A DNA stretch of 64,000 nucleotides from Cheiracanthium punctorium (Eukaryota; Arthropoda; Arachnida; Araneae; Cheiracanthiidae). Location: assembly GCA_038373885.1 (NCBI GenBank), contig JAWZYV010019509.1, positions 1 to 64,000 of the forward strand. The letters are read 5' to 3'. The notes under the pieces are model-generated. The model was not told the origin of the DNA. It made no database searches and saw only the letters and a list, made by a program, of their open reading frames with translations. The first letter of the stretch is position 1, and the number at the start of each line of letters is the position of its first letter. Below, in pieces: positions 55,286 to 64,000 of the stretch. A program made the translations under genes and the position numbers.

Positions 55286-56275
55286 CCTATGTCAGCGTCA
55301 TTCGGTATCAAAAAAGTGAAAATGGACCGTTTGCAGTGAACTTCTCACTTTCAAAATGTCTTATTTCCGCAGACATGCTGTCTTTTAGGTTCACGTTTTA
55401 GCGTTAAATACCTCAGACACTACATGAAATTGACATTTTTTTTTAAATTTTAAAAATACGCCACCCTCTCTTGCAACCCTTTACAAAAAGATAAGAGATA
55501 AGACTGCGCTATTTATAAAGGCTTTAAAATTGTGTTTCTAGATTATGCAGTTTAATTTTTCTTCTCACAAATAAATCCAGTATTTATAAAAGGAAATCGA
55601 GCCAAGCAAAGAAATCGTCTGCTCGCGGGGACCTGTTTTTATTTTTTTCAACTGGCAATTTTAATCATTGTTACTATATCCATGACAACCAAACCGCAAT
55701 TTATAAGCAGGTGCGACTGAAATGAATATCCTTCTTTACTTAAAAATTCGTAAAAATTCTCCTAATTTATATTTTCCCTCCGTTCTTCTTTTAAAGGTGG
55801 GCGAATTGTGTGCTCCGTCTTTTGCCGAAATAGAAAAAAAGTTATGACGGATAGAATTCAAGATGCAGCAGTTTTAAAAATATTTTACGAAAGTCAGCGT
55901 CAAATTCAATTTTATTTGAAAAATTCCTAAAAATCTGCAAATTATGTTACACAGTCCGAACAAACAGTTTTTAAAAGAAAATGTTCTCCTCTATACGATG
56001 ATGTAACTATCGTTTTCTTGCCAGTGCAATTACCGGCGTTATTATGTATTACGCAAGAAAAATCGCTAAAAATCGGACAAAACATAAAATAAAACATTTT
56101 CTAATTCGAATTTCGAAAAAATCGCTTCGAGGTGTATCGAGACCCGTCTTGGAGAATTTCCGTACAAAATTTGGTAGGTCTCCGATCACCCGTTACGGAG
56201 CTACGCGAGACGCAGACAGGCAGACAGACAAACTAACGGACAGTTTACACATTGCTTTATTTATATAGATTAATA
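54909..56275 (+). repeat. Interspersed repeat, plus orientation, split by a MITE
   Basis: Starts TTAACTAGCTGCGTGCCCGT and ends CAGACAGGCAGACAGACAAA..TTTATTTATATAGATTAA. It shares long blocks with the minus-strand copy 32880-34490, including CCGTCTTTTGCCGAAATA and CAACTGGCAATTTTAATCAT. The MITE 55087-55236 lies inside. The 74-codon frame at 56044-56268 belongs to its 3' part and has no known domain. Family not identified. Confidence 0.75.
55087..55236. mobile_element. hAT-type MITE (150 bp), GGCCGGCCC family
   Basis: Left end CAGAGACGGCCCGAGGGGCG; right end (inward) CAGGGCCGGCCCAAGGGGGG. CACACACC flanks on both sides (55079-55086, 55237-55244), though this is low-complexity sequence. Inner GAAGCGCAAGAG and AGGAGCGAGGCCTTAGGCGA blocks are partly inverted. 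A truncated relative is at 25028-25096. Confidence 0.82.
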
Positions 56276-57550
56276 AATTCATGTACATAATTATTAATTA
56301 AATCGAACAAAATTCAATTAGTAGAGGAAAATGTGTGTTCCTGATCTATACCGTACGCATATACCAGCTGTGTCACGTTGCGGCTTGTGCGCACACTCCC
56401 GCTCTCTTTTTAAATTTTAAATGTGCAGACAAATCGATCGCGAAATTCGAAATGTAATTAAATTAAAAAGTCAAAAATTTCCAATGCTAACCCAGTGAAA
56501 ATTGCGTTAAAATGTGTGCAAACGTACAAAAATATTTGAAATTGTGAGAATATCATAAATAAATATGTGCGATACCCTTACAGCCTTAAAAAACATTTTA
56601 AAATTTTTTACAAAGAATTTCAAATGTATAAAATTGTGAATAAATGTTCATAAATGTTTATTTTTTGTTAGTAAAAATATAATAATGTCTGAAAACCTGT
56701 TTAACTGCATAAATATAAATTTGAGAAAGCTTGATAAGAAGTTTTCACTTCTAACGTGCAGTCCTACGGATGTTTTATTGAGAGAAATTCGCACAATGCT
56801 TATGAGTCAGTACCAGTAAAATTACGGGCTGACTTTTACTTTTAGCATTGGAAGTCTAGAGGTGATGCATGTAAAATTTACAGCCATCGCCTAATAATTT
56901 ATAACTGCAGTAGCGGCAGTGAAAGAAACGAAATGTCTTTTCGAGTTACTGCATGCTAGTTCCTTTTTTTTTTTTTTTTTGCGTTTTCTGTCTGTAAACT
57001 GCGAAATAACCAATACAAATTGGTCATTATTAAACGACCATGGCGAATTGAAATTTTGATTTTAGGCAGTCGAACAGAAGATTGGGGGTAGGGTGAGGGT
57101 TATTTTTTCAATGACTTTATCTGAGCCGTAATTGTTGATTTACCTTGAGTAATGAAAAGTATAAACATTCAAAATAATGCCAAGATAAAATATTATCACC
57201 GGAAACATGATACACATTAAAATCAGACGGATACCGCGCTTATCATAGAGCCTGCAAATAATGCCTGGTCTTTGTCGCCGTACTCCTCGCACACAGAAAA
57301 AGAATAAAAAATAAAATAAACGGGAAATGAACATTTTTTATAGTCTGTCCCAAAAGTTTATGGATTCAGTAAAATACTTGTTTTAGAAAAATAGAAAGGC
57401 ATACAAACACCAGCTACAAATATGTTTGTTCAAATCATATAGGACTTGTATTTAAGGAAATATTTAGAAATAACAATCAGCATTTGAATTTTGTGACAAA
57501 ATAAACATATTAGGCATCCAAAAAGTTCATAGAATATGACATTTTAGCAT
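56276..57550. other. Non-coding DNA
   Basis: Includes the second copy (56604-56660) of the repeat at window positions 1-58. GTCCCAAAAGTTTATGGATTC (57348) and ATCCAAAAAGTTCATAGAAT (57516) are a loose direct pair. No gene recognised. Confidence 0.4.
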
Positions 57551-58081
57551 GACATGCTCAATACGTTAGTCTTAATAGTTTAAAAGTCCTTCCTTCCTGA
57601 GTATTGCTTCGTATACACGTTTTTCTATCGACGTGTTGTTCAAGGGTCTCTAATTCAGGTTTGGAGTATATCTTGTTCTGAGGTGTGCTATGCGCATAGA
57701 AGGGGAGGACACTACTCCCCCCCCCCACATACGCACAAAATAGTATAGTAGCCTCAAAACAGCAAATTAGAATTTGATTTAGGATATCGCCGCAAATCTG
57801 ACCAGGACCACCAGTTTCTAAAGTTGTTACTAACACAAGATTATTTATACTCTAGACTGATTAAGATAATTATATAAACGGTATTAATTTTGGTTTCCTG
57901 CACAAACAGATTTCAGAATATATATATATACTTTATCATGGAAATTTGCATCTAAAATAATTCGCAAATCCATCTATTTCAATCCTAAATGTGACTATTT
58001 TGCACAGTAGAGGCCCTTGAACACGTCGATAGTAAAACGTGTATACGAAGCAATACTGAGGAAGGAAGGACTTTTAAACTA

Positions 58082-59490
58082 CACTGCTGGCCATCGTAAA
58101 TGCAACACCCTGAAGGAAGCATGCAAATAATATGAAATTTACAACATGCATTAGCTGAGGTGAGATATGCAAATGATTAGAATTTCAGCGCAGACGCACA
58201 TCAAGCGCGCCTGTGGCGCCACCTCAAAGCGCTATTTAAGGCTTGGAGATTTCGACGGTTTCAAGTACAGCAATTGTGTTTTTCTTGCTTTTTTTTCAAA
58301 AAAACGATAAATTATGCCTCGTAGGAAACAACGATCATCTTTTGATCAAGTATCCGAGTTTGACAGAGGAAGGATAGTGGCATACCGAGATTGTGGGTTA
58401 TCTTTCAGGGAAATCGGTCGTCGTATTGGACGAAACCAAACAACTGTGATGCGGATATGTGATCGTTGGGTGCAGGAGGGTACGACGGACAGACGTGATC
58501 GACCGCATCGACCTCAGTGCACCACGTCACGTGATGACAGGCAGATTGTACGCATGGCAGTGACGGACCGCTCAGTCACATCACGAACCATATCACAGCA
58601 GATTCAGTCTGTAACGCATCATCCAGTGTCTGCGCGTACCATTCGACGTCGTTTACAGCAGAATGGTCTGTCCGCAAGACGTCCGTTGCTTTGTCTACCT
58701 CTGACGCGGAACCACAGACGTCTCCGCCGCCAATGGTGCGATGAAAGAAGGATGTGGACGACAGAATGGAATGAAATTCTCTTTACTGACGAGTCACGCT
58801 TCTGTATGCAACACCACGACGGTCGGATTCGAGTCTGGAGACACCGTGGAGAGAGGATGCTGAACAGCTGCATTATGCACCGTCACACTGGTCCTGCACC
58901 GGGTATTATGGTATGGGGCGGTATCGGATATCTCTCTCGCACTCCTCTAGTACGCATTGCCGGTACTTTAACCAGCCAGCGCTACATCTCCGAGGTGTTG
59001 GAGCCAGTTGTCCTTTCTTACCTTCAGGGCTTGCCAACAGCCATATTTCAGCAGGATAATGCACGGCCACACGTGGCACGCATTGTCCAAGGGTTCTTCG
59101 TCAATCACCAGATTGAATTACTTCCCTGGCCGGCGCGCTCTCCGGATCTTTCGCCGATAGAAAACATGTGGTCCATGGTTGCTCAACGACTGACCCAGAG
59201 TTCATCCCCAGCTGTCACACCAGATCAACTTTGGCAACGTGTGGAAGCTGCTTGGTCTGCTGTACCCCAAGAACACATTCAAAGTCTCTTTGAATCAATG
59301 CCGAGGCGTGTGGCAGCTGTGATCTCCAACAACGGCGGCTACTCTGGGTACTGATTTTGGCAGGAACCACGCTTCATAGAATGCTGTAAATTTAATCATT
59401 TGTTACTTGGTCAACATGTTATCTACACAATAAATTTTGTTGTGATATCACTTGTTTTTCTTGGTGTTGCAATTTGGGTGGCCAGCAGTG
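58082..59490 (+). mobile_element. Tc1-like transposon, copy 2 (1409 bp), apparently complete
   Basis: Same length, TIRs and gene as 7729-9137, at a constant offset of 50353. The three differences are C at 58919, A at 59120 and A at 59450. TA flanks at 58080-58081 and 59491-59492. Inserted in the right TIR of the MITE 57551-59517. The near-identity of the two copies and the intact gene point to recent movement. Confidence 0.96.
58314..59354 (+). CDS. Tc1-family DD34E transposase, intact, second copy (346 aa)
   Basis: The protein is identical to the one at 7961-9001, with FTDES, QQDNARPH and SPDLSPIEN catalytic motifs (Asp159, Asp248, Glu283) and the two N-terminal helix-turn-helix units. Gly202 uses GGC instead of GGT and Leu269 uses TTA instead of TTG. 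AATAAA follows the stop at the equivalent position (59429-59434). Either copy could supply transposase for both, since the TIRs are the same. Confidence 0.96.
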   Translation: MPRRKQRSSFDQVSEFDRGRIVAYRDCGLSFREIGRRIGRNQTTVMRICDRWVQEGTTDRRDRPHRPQCTTSRDDRQIVRMAVTDRSVTSRTISQQIQSVTHHPVSARTIRRRLQQNGLSARRPLLCLPLTRNHRRLRRQWCDERRMWTTEWNEILFTDESRFCMQHHDGRIRVWRHRGERMLNSCIMHRHTGPAPGIMVWGGIGYLSRTPLVRIAGTLTSQRYISEVLEPVVLSYLQGLPTAIFQQDNARPHVARIVQGFFVNHQIELLPWPARSPDLSPIENMWSMVAQRLTQSSSPAVTPDQLWQRVEAAWSAVPQEHIQSLFESMPRRVAAVISNNGGYSGY

Positions 59491-59517
59491 TATTAAGACT
59501 AGCGTTTTGAGCATGTC

Positions 59518-60487
59518 GTATGGTTCCCGGGCAGGGAAATATTGGCAGGGGTCGATCTAGGAATTTTTTTTTTCCAGGGTCCATTTTTGTAAAAAATTCT
59601 TATTTTTGTGTATTTCGATACTTAATTTTGTGAATTTCAACACTTATTTTGTGTGAATTTTTATACCAGTTTTTAATAAATCACTTTTTTTTTAAATTTA
59701 AATAATTGATGAAACAGATTAAAATGTATGGTAAAATGCTAATGAAGGGCCGGTTTAATCGATTGTATTTTTGTGAAATGGCCGGTTTAATCGATTGTAT
59801 TTTTGTGAAATGGCTGGTTTAATCGATTGTATTTTTGTAAAGGGGCCATTTTAATCGATTGTAATTTTGTGAAGGGACCGCAAAACGGACCCAATTTTCG
59901 TCTGCATCGTCTCCTGATTGGGGAATATATTCCAGCACCGTTCTCGAAACTATTTGGCATAGTTTTCAGTTTTTTCGTTGTGCAAAAATTTCGCAAAATC
60001 TGTATTTCTTATCCCCTTGAAAGATTTCTGGTTACGCTCCTGCTGCACTTTCCGCTGCTTATAAATCTAAAATAATTTATTGGATTCCAATGATTTCTAA
60101 GATTGTATGTCAGGGTAGCTACAGAAATTGAGAAAAAAAGTTCCCTGACTATCTTTATTTCCAGAACTAATTATATACATACCGTAATCTTACATCTAAA
60201 TCACCATTGCGTATCATGCACCAACGGGTGAATGCTTCATATAGGGAAATAAATAATAGAAAACCACAAAAATGCCTAATGTAAATTGTAATTCAGTTTC
60301 ATAAATCCAAACATAAAATTTAGTTGTTTGTAAAAGACAATATGTAGCAGAAAGTTTCCTCGTTTTATAAAGACAGTGTTCAATTTTAAGGCGTAAGAAT
60401 GACTGATCAAAATAAACTGGCCACCTAGTCAACTTATTTTATTTCAATCAATGTGTCGTTTCAAATTTTAAAAAATATGTAAATATG
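59518..60487. other. Non-coding DNA flanking a 32-bp tandem repeat
   Basis: CAGGGGTCGATCTAGGAATT at 59547 resembles a hAT end (compare the left end at 3393), and TGGTTACGCTCCTG at 60030-60043 a right end, but no shared 8-bp flank joins them. No gene recognised. Confidence 0.4.
59748..59875. repeat. Minisatellite, 32-bp unit, 4 copies
   Basis: GGCCGGTTTAATCGATTGTA followed by (T)TTTTGTGAAAT repeats at 59748, 59780, 59812 and 59844. The first three are nearly identical and the fourth diverges. No spacers, so not CRISPR. Confidence 0.92.
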
Positions 60488-60544
60488 TAAAATGAAATAG
60501 CCGTATAAAGCACATGATTTGCTTTATTCGCTATTTCATTTTAT
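60488..60544. repeat. Hairpin with about 25-bp arms
   Basis: TAAAATGAAATAGC..ATAAAGC pairs with GCTTTAT..GCTATTTCATTTTA with small internal mismatches; the loop is about 7 bases. Confidence 0.8.
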
Positions 60545-63111
60545 ACCGTTCAAGTTTACGGATCTTCCTTGAATAGATCTTAGATACCAAAAAACACAAC
60601 TAAAAGACCAACCCGTTCATAATTAGAAGGTTAACTCATTGGTTGTCGAGTTGCGCAGTTTCCAGGTTCTAGTTTATGAACAGTCTGTGTACAGGCAAGG
60701 TTTTACAAATTGTGAATCTTCTTCCAGATTAGTTACCGTATAAAATTGCAGTAGGGGTACTTGTGACTGTGTCCAGAGTACTTAAGTTTTCACTGTTACT
60801 GACGATCACCCTCCACATTATGTTTTCGTCTTAAACTATATCTTTGTGCATACCAAAAGACACAATTTATTCACTAGATGGTAGAGTGTTCGGTTTGTGG
60901 GTCTGGTTATCTGAGAATTCGGGATAAAAAATCTTATGTACTTCGTATAAGACATTCCACACTAACGAGTAGAAACAACGCCAGTTCGTTTTTATCGTTA
61001 CCATTCTTACAAATTACATGCAAAACGACTGTAAATAGCTAAGATAAGAACAAAGTGTATAGTGATTTTAGAACCACTGATTACTCAATGTAAGTAAACA
61101 TCATATAAAATTATTTTAACTCGACTTCGTCATAGCTTATGAAAACAGTCATCGGCTTTACAATTAAAATGTTGTCTATAAAACTAGCGTAGGCTCGTTT
61201 TGTTATTCACTAATTATACTATCTTTCTGTTATTTCTTATAATCTGTATAACTCTGGTCGATAAATTAATGCTTACTGTCGAATAGCTGTGTATCCAGCA
61301 AAAAGGATGATACCCATCTGCTTACATGCTTTTCTTTGATTTTGTTTTTATTACTTGTACTTGACATTGTTTCAAACTAAATAAGTTTGAATATCTGACC
61401 CACATACTTTAGTACCCGTAACTCAAAATCGATTATTCATGGATGAGTAACTCTAGTTTATTCTGTTCTTACTGAGGTAACGGGTTAAGAATCTTGCCGG
61501 ATGCACATGTTTCTCTCTTCACTTAATTCCACTCTTCCAGACTCGAGGCATCTTACCTTAGCTTTAATTGGTCACGAAAGATGTGTCACAGCAAGCACGA
61601 GTCGGAATTTAGAATATGTTCGTTACATTTGTGTAAATTCAAACGAAATAGTAAAAAAAGAATGAATGAAATAGTGAATCAATTTTTAACAGATATTAAA
61701 AATGGCGTCGGTTTTATAATGGACTCACGGATTTTTGACAAAAGCAGGTAAAATATATCACGGACCAGCGTCATCCAAAACTAACAAACATTATTTAAAC
61801 ATGCATTTTATTTATTAAATTAATCGTTTTACAAACATAATTTTTAGTTAGAATGATATTTGCTGCTGATTATATGTAATACATTTGATATAAAGTGAGT
61901 AAAGTCTCGCGAGCGGACACCGATCAGCTGATCAGTGGTTGGGAATCGCAGATTTAAATACTCAGGACAGGTAGACTCCGATTGGTCCCATATATTTTCC
62001 TATGCCGTAAAATATACCTTTTTTTTTCGGGAAATCGGGGTGGAGGGTGGGGGGAGTTATAAGATTGTCATCAAATGTATGCTTTTCAGGATATTTGTGT
62101 TCTGGTTCTTTTAATATAACTGGTATATTAACTACATCTGCGGGTCTTTTTGTCGCTTGTCTTTATTGTTATTATTAAAAGTCGGTTGAAAATATTTGTT
62201 ATCTTATTTGTATTTATTTTTGTTTATTTATTTATTTTGCTTATGACTTATGTTTAGTAATGCTAAACAGGTGTTATACATTCCGAGCTAATCGTTGAAA
62301 TGTCCTCGTAAATAATTATACCTTTTATTTTGAAAATTAATTAAAAAAGTAAAAGTTACGTTTTGTTGAACTATGTTGCTAAGTTTTGTTAAAAGTGTAA
62401 TCTTTCGTGCGAGTTTTCATCCACTTTCTGAATGATGTCATGGGCGCCCATAAAGGGGGGGGGGGACAAGATAGGGCACTTGCCTCCCTCTCCCTTAGAA
62501 TTTTAGCATATTGTCTTATGATGTAAATAAAATTACATCACAAAGCGAAATCGGAATTAAAATTGCTACAAATTCTAAATTTACCACCCTCCCTAATTTT
62601 TATTTTTAAGTTTGCTTCGTCCCTCACCCTTTAAAAAAAAATTCTATGGGCGAACATGATGATGATATGAGCATGGGTGCCCATATGAGTGTTTGTAACA
62701 GAATTCTATTCAGTAGAAAGGCAATTGCTTTGCTTCCACCCTTACAGCGGTTAGGGCCTCGAGGGGGCGTTCGTTTAATACCCGTATTCACGAAACTTTC
62801 TACCAGCTGGTAACAGCCGGATTACCATAGAATCGGATGGTTAAAAAAAAATGGTATTCACAATGGGGAAGTTAACCGGAAAGATGGGACTGTATTGGCA
62901 GAAAAACCTCTGCATTATTTGACTGACAATACTGGAAGAAGCCATTCAGAACCAGGGTTTTCCCCTCTACCAGATAAGATTAATGATTTTTTTCCTTTCT
63001 TTCTTTTTTCTTTTCTTTTCTTTTCCTTTTTTTTTTTTTGGCTAAGGCTAGTTAAACACATGAGCTAATAGTCCAGGCAAATTAGATCAAAAAACAGCAA
63101 ATGAGAGAAAA
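60545..63111. other. Non-coding, apparently low-repeat DNA
   Basis: No frame of 60 or more codons and no clear element between 60545 and 62430, an unusually quiet stretch here. 62438-62685 has a CATGGGCGCCCAT...GCATGGGTGCCCAT pair with a G tract at 62455-62465; it may be a MITE but lacks a clear TSD. A pyrimidine-rich TTTTC tract lies at 62990-63040. Confidence 0.45.
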
Positions 63112-64000
63112 AAATTATATATTTTTGAAACTTGGGGAAAACACTAATTGGGTATGTAGCTGTATGAAACAGAAAAGTTCAACCCCTCTCGGGGTGCCGC
63201 GTCCCCCCCTTTGCCCCCCCAAATGGTCACTTTTTTAGATTTTCACTTCTATCTCAAAAACCGTTCGTTTTAGCAAAAAAATGTCAATTACAAACAGAAA
63301 GCTTATAAAATTTCCTACAAGATTGTAATTGGTTATTTTTTTCTATATGCAATAGCTTTCGAGATATGTTTTAGACAAAATCGCAAATTTTTGGAAAACG
63401 CTTCTTTTTATCCCGATTTTTAACCAATTTTGTCTTTCAACCCTTCAACCCTCAGTTTTACAGCAATTGTTTTCGTAACAAAGTTGTAGAGTATTCAATT
63501 ATCTTTAAATTGAGTTATTATTTGTAACATTATCTTTAAATGATCAAAAGTTATTGCAATTTGAAATTTTCAATAAATTTAGCAAATTTGAAGGAAAACT
63601 ACATTGCGCGTCAAAGTATGACAAAATCTAGGAAAAAAATTATAAAATTTTGAAACTTTGGGAAAACTTTGGCTGGGGATGTAGTTGTATGAAACAGAAA
63701 AGTTCCCCCCTCTCGGGGGGGGCACGTTCCCCCTTTACCCCCCAAAAAAACAAGGTCCTTTTGGGGAATTTCACTTCTATCTCAAAAACCGTTCGTTTTA
63801 GCAAAAAAATGTCAATTACAAAAAGAAAGTTGATAAAATTTCTTACAAGATTGTGATTGGTTATTTTTTCCTATATGCAATAGCTTTCGAGATTTGTTTT
63901 AGAGAAAATCGCAAATTTTTGGAAAACGCATCTTTTTATTCCGATTTTTAACCAATTTTGTCTTATAGCTCTTCAAACCTCAGTTTTATAGGAATTGTTT
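63112..64000. repeat. Tandem duplication, period about 525 bp, running off the window
   Basis: From about 63120 and again from about 63645 the sequence has TTTTGAAACTT.GGGAAAAC, TGTATGAAACAGAAAAGTTC, TCTATCTCAAAAACCGTTCG and ACGC.TCTTTTTAT.CCGAT at a near-constant 525-bp offset. The second unit is cut by the window end, so more units may follow. The 68-codon frame at 63650 is not supported by motif and is broken in the first unit. Confidence 0.92.

Larger units (their letters stand above)
57551..59517. mobile_element. MITE with about 100-bp TIRs, split by Tc1 copy 2
   Basis: The left arm (57551-57652) reads GACATGCTCAATACGTTAGT, CTTAATAGTTTAAAAGTCCT, TCGTATACACGTTTTTCTAT, then GTTCAAGGGTCTCTA. 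The right arm is its inverted copy in two parts, about 58008-58080 and 59491-59517. These join exactly at the TA of AGTCTTAATAGTTT when the Tc1 element and one TA are disregarded. Without Tc1 the element is about 556 bp. The interior is non-coding (C tract at 57716-57726). TSD and superfamily are not clear. Confidence 0.9.

Noticed and set aside
58619..58873. 84-codon minus-strand frame inside the Tc1 transposase gene (also 8266-8520)
   Set aside because: Antisense shadow of a well-supported coding sequence; no motif of its own.
59748..59875. Regular 32-bp repeat resembling a CRISPR array
   Set aside because: Units are directly adjacent with no unique spacers; the genome is eukaryotic.

Overview
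The window looks like intergenic or intronic DNA from an arthropod, most likely a spider. It is AT-rich and full of microsatellites and homopolymer runs. I recognise no ordinary host protein-coding gene, tRNA gene, rRNA or CRISPR array. The organism guess rests on the Tc1-type transposase, which resembles copies I know as abundant in orb-weaver spiders; that is recall, not a search.

Nearly everything that can be named is a mobile element or its remains. The best-preserved are two almost identical Tc1-like (DD34E) transposons of 1409 bp (7729-9137 and 58082-59490). Each has an intact 346-codon transposase and TA target duplications. A 5.4 kb P-element-like (THAP) transposon lies at 15628-21051. 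It has 33-bp perfect terminal inverted repeats (TIRs), a spliced minus-strand gene, and a single frameshift at a 6-base homopolymer.

Around these is a dense set of hAT-superfamily insertions, mostly non-autonomous. I find 14 whose 8-bp (once 7-bp) target duplications (TSDs) can be read directly: 3393, 10310, 15363, 20468, 24467, 27524, 32096, 33398, 38620, 41016, 48654, 49295, 54345 and 55087 (left ends). There are also Tc1/mariner- or pogo-type MITEs with TA duplications, a piggyBac-type MITE with TTAA, at least four tRNA-derived SINE copies (two with clear 12-14 bp TSDs), and decayed transposases of Merlin, a second Tc1 lineage and hAT/ZMYM type.

Layout: 1-3384 holds AT-rich DNA with a possible ZMYM/hAT-type exon. 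3393-5409 is a hAT element inserted in an older repeat. 7729-9137 is Tc1 copy 1. 9395-10249 is a SINE split by a MITE, next to a second large palindrome. 10310-14841 is a 4.5 kb hAT element with GC-rich ends. 15628-21051 is the P-like element. 22-31 kb holds old repeats, hAT MITEs and a dead Tc1. 32096-35305 is a three-level nest. 36-44 kb is mostly AT-rich with scattered MITEs. 45-47 kb is a Merlin fossil and nested SINEs. 48.6-53 kb has twin small MITEs and a 358-bp tandem array. 54-56 kb has a hAT and an old interspersed repeat. 57551-59517 is a MITE whose right TIR is split by Tc1 copy 2. The window ends inside a 525-bp tandem duplication.

I do not find a clear undescribed gene system. 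The most informative material is the insertion-order record and the near-intact Tc1 and P-like elements.
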